From: Floccifex porci
Lineage (GTDB): Bacteria > Bacillota_I > Bacilli_A > Erysipelotrichales > Erysipelotrichaceae
Direction of reading: 5' to 3'
NCBI RefSeq assembly: GCF_009696175.1
Contig: NZ_VUMM01000001.1
Location: 62,001 to 126,000, forward strand
Length of the DNA stretch: 64,000 nt
The position numbers and the translations under genes are program-made. The notes below the pieces were generated by a model. It was given only the letters and a program-made list of their open reading frames with translations, had not been told where the DNA came from and searched no databases. This document shows positions 27,443 through 36,284 of the stretch, piece by piece. Position 1 is the first letter of the stretch. The number at the start of each line of letters is the position of its first letter.

Positions 27443-27916
27443 ATGAAAAAAATCCTTCTTTTTTTAATATGTCTGGTTGTATTTCTATTTACTTTTTTTA
27501 ACCGATATACATTTGTCTCATTAGATTTAAAAAAACCATCTACAAAAGAAGTTGAAATTAAAGGAGAAGTCAACCATCCGGGTATTTATACTGTTAAATG
27601 GGATGCCAGTATACAGGATGTAATTGAACAGGCTGATGGATTAACGGATTTGGCAAATACCGATGCTCTGGCTTTAAATCGCATTGTAGAGGAAAATGAA
27701 GTTATTGTGATTGGAAAACAGGAAGAGAATTATATATCAATTAATACAGCTTCTTTAGAACAATTACAGACTTTACCGGGAATCGGTCCTTCGTTAGCCA
27801 GTCGCATAATTGAATATCGACAGGAACGATCTTTTCAATCTATTGAAGAAATTAAAAATGTCAAAGGAATTGGAGATAAACTGTTTGAAAAAATTAAGGA
27901 GAAGATCGTTCTATGA
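27443..27916 (+). CDS. comEA: ComEA-like competence DNA receptor
   Basis: A 157-residue ComEA. One N-terminal membrane anchor (ILLFLICLVVFLFTFF) is followed by an SLBB-type domain (VEIKGEVNHPGIYTVK, about 33-48). The C-terminal tandem helix-hairpin-helix DNA-binding domain reads INTASLEQLQTLPGIGPSLA and IEEIKNVKGIGDKLFEKI (about 97-155). In natural transformation ComEA binds incoming DNA at the cell surface. It overlaps comEC by four bases (ATGA). Confidence 0.92.
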   Translation: MKKILLFLICLVVFLFTFFNRYTFVSLDLKKPSTKEVEIKGEVNHPGIYTVKWDASIQDVIEQADGLTDLANTDALALNRIVEENEVIVIGKQEENYISINTASLEQLQTLPGIGPSLASRIIEYRQERSFQSIEEIKNVKGIGDKLFEKIKEKIVL

Positions 27917-29745
27917 AATATATATTCTGTTTAGGCATATGGATTTGTTTTGTACTGAAGGATATATATTTAATTCTTTGTTTTTCCATAATATTTTCAA
28001 TTTATCTTTATATTCGTTTTAAAAAGAAATTCATTGTACTTTTATGGTTTTTATGTTCTTTTCTGACTTTATTCTTCTTTCCATCTTATCATCCAGCCGA
28101 AAAAGGAACCTATGAGATCATTGAAATCAAAAACAAATACTGCATTGCCAGAAATGAAGATACAAAAGTAGTTGTATATGGCTTAGATCAGGCAAATTTT
28201 GGAGATAAATATCAATTGGATGAATTTGAAAACATATACAGTTTAAAAAACATTCATCAGTTTAATTTTGAATCTTATATGAATAAAAATAATATATATG
28301 AATGTACAAATGGTAAAGAAAATCAGTGCATTAAAAAATCAGATTCAATTAAATCATATATTTTTCAGAAATTAAAAGAAAAACCACTCTGTTTATTATA
28401 TTTATATGGAATCTATGATCCAGATTCGATTAATCTTTTAGCTCGCTTATCTTTGCCTTTTCTTGTATGCATGCATATTCTGGAAAAAATATTAAATACT
28501 ATTATTTCAGAAAATAAAACGAAATTTGTATGTATCCTGATTTCTATTCTTTATGGATATCTATTCACATTTAAAATTGCTCTGGTTCGATATATTTTAA
28601 ACCAGATTGTTAAATATATAGATTCAGAATCATTTTGTATAACCTCCACTCTTTTACTCTTTTTATTTCCATATTCCTCCTGTGATTTTAGCTATATACT
28701 TCCTTTTGGTTTAGGATGGATTCAAAAATATATAAAGAAACAGAATAAACTGGCAAGCTTTATTTTTATATATTCTTTACAATTTATATATTTTCATGAA
28801 ATCAATCTTCTGGCACTTTTCTTTTTTTCTTTTTTTAAAAATATAAATGTAATTTTATTTTTGTCTTCTTTCTTTATTGATATTTCATTTCTGAATATAC
28901 AAATGCCAGTCTTTCATTATGTACCCAATCTAATATTTTACTCTTTGATGATTTTATTATTTTATTATCTGATTCATAATCAAATAAAATATTCAATTTT
29001 GATTTTATTTTTATGTTCTCCTGTTTATTCCAGTTATCTGAATCCTTTTTTTCATGTTTATACTTTAGATATTGGTCAAGGGGATTGTACTTTAATTGTA
29101 GAACCCTATAAAAAAAGTGTTGTGATGATAGATTGTGGACAGAATTTGTATCGTAACAATGTGGAAAAGATCATTTTACCTGTTTTAGAAGATTTACAGA
29201 TACATACAATAGATACTTTAATTGTGACTCATGAAGATATTGACCATAGTGGAGGTAAAGAAGAATTGAGTGAAAAGATTAAAATAAATCAGATTGTAGA
29301 GGATTCAAATGAAGAAATAAAGGTCAACTATACCTTTTATTCCTTATTACCAGAAAGAAATATAAAAGATGAAAACGATTCAAGTATAGTTTCCTATTTT
29401 CAATACGATACCTGTTCTTTTTTATGGATGGGAGATGCATCTATTTCCATTGAAAATCAGCTTTTACAAAGATACGATCTGGACGTAGATGTATTAAAAT
29501 TAGGACATCATGGATCAAGAACAAGCTCTTCTTTTCATTTTTTAGAAAAAATAGATCCCACACTGGGAATCATTAGTGTAGGAAAAGATAATAAGTACAA
29601 TCATCCATCCAGTAAAGTGATATCCAATGCTCATTTATTGGGAATTGATTTGCTTATGACAAAAGAGGAAGGAATGATACATATTTTTACCTTAAAAAAA
29701 TTTACTTTTTTTGTAACGGCAACTGGATTATTTGGGATGATATAA
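27913..29745 (+). CDS. comEC: ComEC/Rec2-family DNA uptake channel
   Basis: A 610-residue ComEC, shorter than Bacillus ComEC (about 776). Two N-terminal membrane helices, an OB-like region and a very hydrophobic competence domain (about 150-370) are followed by a C-terminal metallo-beta-lactamase-like domain: VYTLDIGQGDCTLIV, LIVTHEDIDHSGG and KLGHHGSRTSSS. The protein forms the inner-membrane channel for single-stranded DNA uptake. Coupled to comEA. No frameshift is seen, so the uptake genes look intact; other com genes are not in the window. Confidence 0.92.
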   Translation: MKYIFCLGIWICFVLKDIYLILCFSIIFSIYLYIRFKKKFIVLLWFLCSFLTLFFFPSYHPAEKGTYEIIEIKNKYCIARNEDTKVVVYGLDQANFGDKYQLDEFENIYSLKNIHQFNFESYMNKNNIYECTNGKENQCIKKSDSIKSYIFQKLKEKPLCLLYLYGIYDPDSINLLARLSLPFLVCMHILEKILNTIISENKTKFVCILISILYGYLFTFKIALVRYILNQIVKYIDSESFCITSTLLLFLFPYSSCDFSYILPFGLGWIQKYIKKQNKLASFIFIYSLQFIYFHEINLLALFFFSFFKNINVILFLSSFFIDISFLNIQMPVFHYVPNLIFYSLMILLFYYLIHNQIKYSILILFLCSPVYSSYLNPFFHVYTLDIGQGDCTLIVEPYKKSVVMIDCGQNLYRNNVEKIILPVLEDLQIHTIDTLIVTHEDIDHSGGKEELSEKIKINQIVEDSNEEIKVNYTFYSLLPERNIKDENDSSIVSYFQYDTCSFLWMGDASISIENQLLQRYDLDVDVLKLGHHGSRTSSSFHFLEKIDPTLGIISVGKDNKYNHPSSKVISNAHLLGIDLLMTKEEGMIHIFTLKKFTFFVTATGLFGMI

Positions 29746-29766
29746 ATTTTATGATAGAATACGTTT

Positions 29767-30621
29767 ATGAAAAGAAAAATTAAATGGAATCGACTCTTAT
29801 TTCTTTTTTTCATTCCAGTTATTATTGTGCTTGTATTTTATCTTGTATCAGATAAAAAAGAAGTAGAATCTAGTAAAGATATTAAAAAAGAAATAATATC
29901 CAGTAAAGAAATTAAAAATGAAAATACAATATATGAACTGTTAAAAAATGCCACTATACCATTAGGACACACTATGTATGTGTATGGTGGTGGATGGAAT
30001 GAACAAGATACTGGAGCTGGAATAGAAGCTCTCACTATTGGAGAAAGTAAGAATTGGGAGTCCTTTTATTTAGAACAGGATGAATATTATCAATATGAAA
30101 ATTATAATTATCAGATTCATGATGGACTGGATTGTTCAGGCTATGTTGGCTGGGTGATCTATAATACTTTGTGTAATGAAAATCAGGAAAATGATGGTTA
30201 TGTATATAAGGCAGAAGAAATGGTTTATCGATTGGAAGAAATGGGATATGGAAAGACGTATACCACAATTGAAAGCTATTCTCCTGGGGATATTATGTCA
30301 ACAGATAATGGGCATGTCTATATTGTGATTTCTGGTTGTGAAGATGGAAGTGTATTATTGATTCATTCTTCTCCTCCAGGTGTTAAAATTTCTGGAACGG
30401 TAGATAGAAATGGAAATCCAGAATCACAGGCAGTTCGAATTGCACAGGAAACTATGAAAAAATACAGATCGGACTGGTATGAAAAATATCCAGATTGTAC
30501 AGTAGATAGTTCTTATCTTACCGATTATGTTCAGTTTAAATGGAATGATTCAACTTTAAAAGATCCTCAGAATCTAAAAGAAAAAGAAGCTCAGGAAATA
30601 ATAAATCTTTTATTTTCATAA
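29767..30621 (+). CDS. NlpC/P60-like cysteine peptidase, membrane-anchored
   Basis: A 284-residue protein. An N-terminal membrane anchor (LLFLFFIPVIIVLVFYLV, about 9-26) is followed by a charged linker and a C-terminal NlpC/P60-like domain. The probable nucleophile is the Cys of GLDCSGYVGWVIYN (about 122-135) and the His is in DNGHVYIVISG (about 179-189). Such enzymes cut peptidoglycan stem peptides outside the cell. The insertion before the Cys (QDTGAGIEALTIGESKNW) is unusual for the family. It begins 21 bases after comEC and may be co-transcribed. Confidence 0.8.
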   Translation: MKRKIKWNRLLFLFFIPVIIVLVFYLVSDKKEVESSKDIKKEIISSKEIKNENTIYELLKNATIPLGHTMYVYGGGWNEQDTGAGIEALTIGESKNWESFYLEQDEYYQYENYNYQIHDGLDCSGYVGWVIYNTLCNENQENDGYVYKAEEMVYRLEEMGYGKTYTTIESYSPGDIMSTDNGHVYIVISGCEDGSVLLIHSSPPGVKISGTVDRNGNPESQAVRIAQETMKKYRSDWYEKYPDCTVDSSYLTDYVQFKWNDSTLKDPQNLKEKEAQEIINLLFS

Positions 30622-30633
30622 AAAGGAGGGAAT

Positions 30634-31590
30634 ATGAATATTGTATTATATGGAAATGACCAATCCAGAATGAAACAGAATCTTGAACAGGTAAAAAAAA
30701 GACTAAATGTTTCAAATATCGTATATATGGATACAAAAACAAATGAATTTAAAGAAGTATTATGGGAATTGGACAGCGTTTCTATATTCGATGAACAGAA
30801 GATGATCGTTTTGGACCATTGTTCCTTCTTATCTGGGGAAGATGAAACAAATTATGATCTGGAACAGCTGACAAAACGAAAAGATGCGAATGTTTATTTT
30901 GTATGTTTGTGTTACAGTCCGAAATTAAGCAAGAAAAAAAGTGCCAATAAGAAATTTTTACAGACAGTCAGTTCAAACAATCTGATTCCATGCATGGCTC
31001 TGGATGAAAAAAATAAAAGAAGTTATATTCAGGATTACTGTAAGCGAATTGGACTGTATATGGAAACGGATGCACTTAACTGGTTCTGTACTCGAGTTGG
31101 CATGGATACGATGCGTATTGAATCAGAACTGGATAAATTATATTTATATTCCAGTCACATTTATCTAAAAGATGTAGAAGCACTCGTTTGTGCGGAACCA
31201 TTACAGAATGTATTTAAAATGGTGGATGCTTTAAAGGATCGAAATGCTTTACGTATACTGGCTTATTATCGCAATTTTAGACAGACAGGGATGGCTCCTA
31301 CAGCAATCAATGCTTTATTAGCTGGACAAATGCGTTTTTTATTTCAGGTTAAAATATTAATGGAATCCGGTTATAGCCAAGATGATATCGTACAGAAATG
31401 TAAAGCCCATCCTTATCGTGTGCAGCTGACAATGAAAGAAAGTAAAAAACATACGTGTGAAGAATTACTAAATCTATTGGATCAGTTTTCTGCTTTAGAC
31501 CAGAACTTTAAAACAGGGAAACAGGATATGGACCAGGGATTTGAACAATTTGTATTTGATATGTTAATTGAAAATAAAAAGGAAGGTTAA
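30634..31590 (+). CDS. holA: DNA polymerase III subunit delta
   Basis: A 318-residue HolA clamp-loader subunit that opens the beta sliding clamp. The divergent AAA+ N-terminal region starts MNIVLYGNDQSRMKQNLEQV, SVSIFDEQKMIVLDHCSFL follows, and the C-terminal collar is helical (RILAYYRNFRQTGMAPTAIN). AAAGGAGG precedes the ATG. The comEA-comEC-holA/rpsT arrangement is a conserved Firmicute cluster, which supports the call since HolA sequences are divergent. Confidence 0.92.
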   Translation: MNIVLYGNDQSRMKQNLEQVKKRLNVSNIVYMDTKTNEFKEVLWELDSVSIFDEQKMIVLDHCSFLSGEDETNYDLEQLTKRKDANVYFVCLCYSPKLSKKKSANKKFLQTVSSNNLIPCMALDEKNKRSYIQDYCKRIGLYMETDALNWFCTRVGMDTMRIESELDKLYLYSSHIYLKDVEALVCAEPLQNVFKMVDALKDRNALRILAYYRNFRQTGMAPTAINALLAGQMRFLFQVKILMESGYSQDDIVQKCKAHPYRVQLTMKESKKHTCEELLNLLDQFSALDQNFKTGKQDMDQGFEQFVFDMLIENKKEG

Positions 31591-31606
31591 CGACCTTCCG
31601 TTTTTA
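31581..31606. terminator. Bidirectional terminator between holA and rpsT
   Basis: A 7-bp stem (GGAAGGT at 31581-31587 with 31593-31599) is flanked by an A run on the left and a T run on the right, so it can end both convergent transcripts. Confidence 0.85.
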
Positions 31607-31879
31607 TTTGTTCATGTTGTTGATTGCAGTTTGTAAACGTGATTTTTGACGGCTAGCGTAGTTCTTGTGGAAAACTCCTTTAGCAACAGCCTGATCAAGT
31701 TTTGAACTACAAACATTATATGCTGCAACAGCGGCTTCTTTGTCATTCGCTTCAACAGCAGCTAATACTTTTTTAATTGCTGTTTTAGTAGCTGATTTTC
31801 TAGATACGATTAACTTGTGAGCTTTGTTGTTTGTTTTTACACGTTTCTTTTGTGAATCGATTTGTGGCATGGTTTGCAC
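31604..31879 (-). CDS. rpsT: Ribosomal protein bS20
   Basis: A 91-residue bS20 on the minus strand, convergent with holA as in many Firmicutes. It is rich in Lys and Ala with the characteristic RKSATKTAIKKVLAAVEAND and KGVFHKNYASRQKSRLQTAIN. A strong AGGAGG precedes the ATG. The promoter on the minus strand has -10 and -35 boxes at 31903-31908 and 31926-31931. It binds 16S rRNA early in 30S assembly. Confidence 0.97.
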   Translation of the reverse strand: MQTMPQIDSQKKRVKTNNKAHKLIVSRKSATKTAIKKVLAAVEANDKEAAVAAYNVCSSKLDQAVAKGVFHKNYASRQKSRLQTAINNMNK

Positions 31880-31902
31880 CTCCTGACATAAATTGCTTTA
31901 AT

Positions 31903-31931
31903 ATTGTAACAAAAACTTTTTAGGAATGCAA
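31903..31931 (-). promoter_or_regulatory. rpsT promoter
   Basis: On the minus strand TTGCAT (complement of 31926-31931) and TACAAT (complement of 31903-31908) are 17 bases apart, 23 bases ahead of the rpsT start codon. It is divergent from the fmt promoter, whose TATAAT is at 31966-31971. Confidence 0.7.
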
Positions 31932-31992
31932 TATAAAATACATACACTATTTTTAAAAAATAGGATATAATACGATTTGTTGGAGGTTATTT

Positions 31993-32925
31993 ATGAAAAA
32001 TATACGTGTAGCTTTTATGGGAACACCGCAAATTGCGGCAACGTTATTAGAAAATATAATTCAATCTAAAATTGAAGTGGGACTGGTTGTGACTCAACCT
32101 GATAAAAAAAGAGGGAGAAAACAGGTACTGGTATTCAATGAAGTAAAAAAAGTAGCTGTAGAAAATGGTATAGAAGTCTTTCAGCCAGTTTCAATCAAAA
32201 AAGACTTCCAAAAATTAATTGATTTTAAACCAGATATAATTATTACCTGTGCTTATGGACAGATTGTTCCAGAAGAGGTATTAAACTGTTGTCCACTAGG
32301 ATGTGTAAATTTACATGGTTCATTACTTCCTTCTTATCGAGGAGGTGCTCCAATTCAAAGAGCTATCTGGAATGGAGATAAAATCAGTGGAATGTCGCTT
32401 ATGAAAATGGTACGTCAAATGGATGCTGGACCTGTTTTAGATGTAGAAGAAGTTGAAATACAGGACGATGATAATTCCACTTCTATTTTTGAAAAAATGG
32501 CTATAGCAGCATCTGATTTGCTGATCAGACAATGGGATACTTTAACAAGTGGAGAGGCACAATTTATTGAACAGGATCCATTAAAAGTTAGTTTTGCTCC
32601 GATTATTAAAAAAGAAGAAGAAAGAATCAATTTAAGTCAAAGCGATCTTCAAATCCGTAATCAGATTCGAGCATTATCATATGAACCTGGAGCGTATGTC
32701 ATGGTCAAAAATAAAAAATTTAAAATTTTAAAAGCACATTATAAAGAATGTACAGTTGATCAGCCATTTACATTTACTGGATTGGTGGAAGGTTTCTTTG
32801 GTTTAAATCTAAAAGAAGGAATCCTGTTAATTGAAGAATGTCAAATGGAAGGAAAACCGGTATTAAAAGGAAAAGATTTCTACAATGGAATGGGAAGAAA
32901 TCTTGTTGGATACATTCTTGAATAA
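31993..32925 (+). CDS. fmt: Methionyl-tRNA formyltransferase
   Basis: A 310-residue Fmt that formylates initiator Met-tRNA using 10-formyl-tetrahydrofolate. The N-terminal catalytic domain has MGTPQIAATLL, the formyl-transfer motif NLHGSLLPSYRGGAPIQRAI (about 113-132) and MDAGPVL; the C-terminal OB-like tRNA-binding domain follows. Its usual partner def is not adjacent; the only deformylase-like gene in the window (20.2 kb) has a non-canonical active site, so an active deformylase must be elsewhere. GGAGG precedes the ATG. Confidence 0.95.
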   Translation: MKNIRVAFMGTPQIAATLLENIIQSKIEVGLVVTQPDKKRGRKQVLVFNEVKKVAVENGIEVFQPVSIKKDFQKLIDFKPDIIITCAYGQIVPEEVLNCCPLGCVNLHGSLLPSYRGGAPIQRAIWNGDKISGMSLMKMVRQMDAGPVLDVEEVEIQDDDNSTSIFEKMAIAASDLLIRQWDTLTSGEAQFIEQDPLKVSFAPIIKKEEERINLSQSDLQIRNQIRALSYEPGAYVMVKNKKFKILKAHYKECTVDQPFTFTGLVEGFFGLNLKEGILLIEECQMEGKPVLKGKDFYNGMGRNLVGYILE

Positions 32926-32968
32926 TCTTTATTTTCTGATAGAATGTTAAAACAATAAGGAGGTATTT

Positions 32969-34771
32969 ATGGATCAGTCACACATTCGAAATTTTTCCAT
33001 TGTAGCTCATATCGATCATGGAAAATCCACTTTAGCCGATCGAATTCTGGAATTGACCGATACGGTTGAAAAAAGGGAAATGGTCAGTCAGATGCTGGAT
33101 ACAATGGATCTGGAAAGAGAAAGAGGAATTACAATCAAATTAAATGCAGTACAGCTGATTTATCATGCGAAGAATGGTGAAGACTATCTGTTTCATTTAA
33201 TAGATACACCAGGGCATGTTGACTTTTCCTATGAAGTATCTCGGTCTCTGGCTGCCTGTGAAGGAGCTGTTCTGGTCGTGGATGCAGCTCAGGGGGTACA
33301 GGCTCAGACTTTAGCCAATGTTTATCTGGCTTTAGACAATGATCTGGAAATTCTTCCGGTACTGAATAAAGTGGATCTGCCAAGTGCTCAACCGGATGTA
33401 GTTAAAGAGGAAATTGAAAATCTGATTGGTTTAGATTGTTCCCAGGCAGTAGAAATCAGTGCAAAGTCCGGTTTAAATGTGGATAAAGTACTGGAAGAAA
33501 TTGTAGATAAACTTCCAGCTCCTTCAGGAGATGCAAATGCACCTTTACAGGCACTGGTATTTGATTCCTTTTATGATTCTTATCGGGGAATAATAGCCTT
33601 TGTATCTGTAAAAAATGGCGTATTAAAACCAAAAGATAAAATACGATTTATGGCTACTGGAGCAGAATATGAAGTCATTGAAGTGGGAGTAAGAACACCG
33701 AAGGAAGTCATAAAAGACCAGCTGACAACAGGAGAAGTTGGCTGGATCAGTGCAGCTATCAAAAATATAGAAGATGTACGAGTTGGGGATACGATCACAC
33801 ATGTAAATACACCAGCCAAAGAACCATTAAAAGGATATCGGGAAATGAATCCAATGGTTTACTGTGGCTTATATCCTGTGGATAACGCAAGATATGATGA
33901 TTTAAAAGAAGCTTTATCAAAATTAAAATTAAACGATGCTTCTTTACAGTTTGAACCAGAAACATCTCAGGCATTAGGATTTGGCTTCCGTTGTGGCTTT
34001 TTAGGATTACTGCATATGGATGTAGTGGAAGAACGACTGGAAAGGGAATTTAATCTGGATCTGATCGCAACTTCTCCTTCTGTTATTTATCATGTATTTA
34101 AAACCGATGGAACAATGGAGGCCATTGACAATCCAGCCGCTTTACCACCAGCACAGAACATTGATCACATTGAAGAACCATATGTCAGTGCAGAAATAAT
34201 GGTTCCCAAAGAATATGTAGGGGCTATGATGGATCTTTGTCAGAAAAAAAGAGGAGAATATGTCGATCTTCAGGTTTTAGATGATATTCGCATGTTAATG
34301 AAATATGAACTTCCGTTAAGTGAAATTATTTTTGATTTCTTTGATAAGATGAAATCCTGTACAAAAGGATATGCTTCTTTAGATTATGAAATCAGTGGTT
34401 ATCGCGAAAGTAAACTTGTTAAAATGGATATTTTATTAAATGGACAGATTATTGATGCCCTGAGTACGATAGTCTATAAAGATTTTGCGTATCATAGAGG
34501 AAATGCGATGACCATTAAATTAAAGGAAATTATTCCGAAACAACAGTTTGAAATTCCTGTACAGGCAGCCATCGGTGGGAAAGTTATTGCTCGAACAAAT
34601 ATTAAGGCTTTGCGAAAAAATGTACTGGCAAAATGCTATGGAGGAGACATTTCCCGTAAGAAAAAATTATTAGAGAAACAAAAAGAAGGAAAGAAACGTA
34701 TGAAGATGGTAGGCTCTGTTGAAATTCCACAGGAAGCCTTCATGGCTGTTCTTTCAATGGATGAAGACTAG
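32969..34771 (+). CDS. lepA: Elongation factor 4 (LepA)
   Basis: A 600-residue LepA translational GTPase of full length. The P-loop [15 protein letters not shown] is at residues 13-27. G2 lies near [16 protein letters not shown]3 is DTPGHVDF and G4 is NKVDL. Domains III and V ([17 protein letters not shown]) and the LepA-specific C-terminal domain ([25 protein letters not shown]) are present. It acts on ribosomes, with proposed roles in back-translocation and 30S biogenesis. AAGGAGG precedes the ATG. The hemW start follows its stop directly. Confidence 0.97.
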   Translation: MDQSHIRNFSIVAHIDHGKSTLADRILELTDTVEKREMVSQMLDTMDLERERGITIKLNAVQLIYHAKNGEDYLFHLIDTPGHVDFSYEVSRSLAACEGAVLVVDAAQGVQAQTLANVYLALDNDLEILPVLNKVDLPSAQPDVVKEEIENLIGLDCSQAVEISAKSGLNVDKVLEEIVDKLPAPSGDANAPLQALVFDSFYDSYRGIIAFVSVKNGVLKPKDKIRFMATGAEYEVIEVGVRTPKEVIKDQLTTGEVGWISAAIKNIEDVRVGDTITHVNTPAKEPLKGYREMNPMVYCGLYPVDNARYDDLKEALSKLKLNDASLQFEPETSQALGFGFRCGFLGLLHMDVVEERLEREFNLDLIATSPSVIYHVFKTDGTMEAIDNPAALPPAQNIDHIEEPYVSAEIMVPKEYVGAMMDLCQKKRGEYVDLQVLDDIRMLMKYELPLSEIIFDFFDKMKSCTKGYASLDYEISGYRESKLVKMDILLNGQIIDALSTIVYKDFAYHRGNAMTIKLKEIIPKQQFEIPVQAAIGGKVIARTNIKALRKNVLAKCYGGDISRKKKLLEKQKEGKKRMKMVGSVEIPQEAFMAVLSMDED

Positions 34772-34772
34772 T

Positions 34773-35837
34773 ATGAATCTTTATGTGCATCTTCCATTTT
34801 GTGATCATATTTGTTTCTATTGTGATTTTAAAAGAAAAGTATCCATTTCCAAAAAAGAATATATAGATGCTTTATATAAAGAATTTACATCTTTAAATAT
34901 AGATTCAATTGATACGCTTTATTTTGGTGGAGGAACACCCAGTTCACTATCTATAGATGAATTAAAACAGATTGGTAACTGGTTTATTCCATATTTATCT
35001 AAAGATTATGAATGGACCATTGAATGCAATCCAGATTCACTGACTAAAGATAAAATCATTTTATTTAAAGAAATGGGAGTCAATCGCATCAGTTTAGGTG
35101 TACAAAGCTTTCAGGATGAATTATTACAGAAAATAGGAAGACACCATTCAAGTTTTGATGTATATCGATGTATAAATGATTTAAGAGAATGTGATTTAAA
35201 AAATATATCCATTGATTTAATATATGCTTTACCCAATCAGACATTAAAACAGGTACAAAACGATGTGAATATATTTTTATCCTTACAATTGCCACACTGT
35301 TCAATATATTCTTTACAGATTGAAGAAAATTCTGTCTTTGGAAAACAGCATTTAAAACCAGCAGACCAGGATTTGGAAGCGGATATGTATGATTGTATCT
35401 GTCAGACTTTAAAGGGTTATCATCATTATGAAATATCCAGTTTCTGTTTAAATGGATATGAATCAAAACACAATCTGGTTTACTGGTCGGATAAAGACTT
35501 TACTGGAATTGGATGGGGCTCTTCGGGAAAAGAAAAGGGTATACGATACGATCATGCCTCAAATTATAATGATTATCTTTTGGATCCACTAAAAAGATAT
35601 TTCATTGAAACCACTAAGGAAGATTTGATGTTTGAAGCCATTATGATGTCTTTAAGAACGACTTTTGGATTAAATGTAAAACAGTTTAATGAAAAGTATA
35701 AAATAGATTTTTATGAATGTTACAAAAAAACAATTCAAAAATATCAAAACTATTTTATTCAGTCAAAAGATTCTCTTGTTTGTACACAAGAAGGAAGAAA
35801 TATTTTAAATACAATTCTTATTGATTTTTTAGAATAA
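34773..35837 (+). CDS. hemW: Radical SAM protein HemW (heme chaperone, HemN-like)
   Basis: A 354-residue radical SAM protein. The iron-sulfur motif CDHICFYC (CxxxCxxC) lies at about residues 9-16, followed by YFGGGTPSSLS and NRISLGVQSFQDELLQ. It has the short HemW form and lacks features of the true coproporphyrinogen dehydrogenase HemN, so a heme-chaperone role is likelier. The lepA-hemW order is conserved in Firmicutes. The start is ATG 34773, two bases after lepA; in-frame starts inside lepA are rejected because HemW proteins begin with the LYVHLPFC strand. Confidence 0.9.
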   Translation: MNLYVHLPFCDHICFYCDFKRKVSISKKEYIDALYKEFTSLNIDSIDTLYFGGGTPSSLSIDELKQIGNWFIPYLSKDYEWTIECNPDSLTKDKIILFKEMGVNRISLGVQSFQDELLQKIGRHHSSFDVYRCINDLRECDLKNISIDLIYALPNQTLKQVQNDVNIFLSLQLPHCSIYSLQIEENSVFGKQHLKPADQDLEADMYDCICQTLKGYHHYEISSFCLNGYESKHNLVYWSDKDFTGIGWGSSGKEKGIRYDHASNYNDYLLDPLKRYFIETTKEDLMFEAIMMSLRTTFGLNVKQFNEKYKIDFYECYKKTIQKYQNYFIQSKDSLVCTQEGRNILNTILIDFLE

Positions 35838-35849
35838 AATTGTTAAAAT

Positions 35850-35920
35850 GAATGAGCTTTTGTACTGAGAGTATGGAAACTCCGACCTTATTCACGGTAG
35901 AAAAGGACAAAAATACAGGA
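35850..35920 (+). promoter_or_regulatory. Possible structured rpsO leader (S15 autoregulatory type)
   Basis: The leader before rpsO contains an outer pairing CTTTTGT/ACAAAAA (about 35859 with about 35908) enclosing small helices (GAGT/ACTC and CCG/CGG). That resembles the three-way-junction layout of S15-binding leaders in Firmicutes. Structure was judged by eye only; S15 autoregulation is known for the family, not shown here. Confidence 0.4.
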
Positions 35921-35931
35921 GGAAAGAAAAA

Positions 35932-36198
35932 ATGTTATTAAAATCTGAAAAACAGGCAATCATGAAAGAATATGCTCGTCATGAAGGAGATACAGGTTCT
36001 CCAGAAGTACAGATTGCGGTATTAACTGCACAGATCAATCGTTTGACTGAGCACTTCAAAGAACACAAACATGATTATCATTCACAGCGTGGATTGATGA
36101 AAATGGTTGGACGTCGTAAAGCTATGTTAAACTACTTAAAAGATGTAGATTACGATCGTTACAAAGAATTAATTGCTAAATTAGGATTAAGAAAATAA
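35932..36198 (+). CDS. rpsO: Ribosomal protein uS15
   Basis: An 88-residue uS15 of exact family length, with [21 protein letters not shown] and [23 protein letters not shown]. It organises the central 16S rRNA junction and bridges to 23S rRNA. A strong AGGAGG precedes the ATG. It is upstream of pnp, the ancestral rpsO-pnp order, but separated by an intrinsic terminator. Confidence 0.97.
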   Translation: MLLKSEKQAIMKEYARHEGDTGSPEVQIAVLTAQINRLTEHFKEHKHDYHSQRGLMKMVGRRKAMLNYLKDVDYDRYKELIAKLGLRK

Positions 36199-36222
36199 TC
36201 GAGAAATCGATTATTTTTTTTA
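36192..36222 (+). terminator. Intrinsic terminator after rpsO
   Basis: An 11-bp stem with a GAAA tetraloop (36192-36202 with 36207-36217) and a T-rich tail overlaps the last rpsO codons. Confidence 0.88.
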
Positions 36223-36284
36223 TTATAGTTTTATTTTAGATTGGTTTGTGTTAAGATTTAAAATGTCGAAAAATGAGGTGAAAA

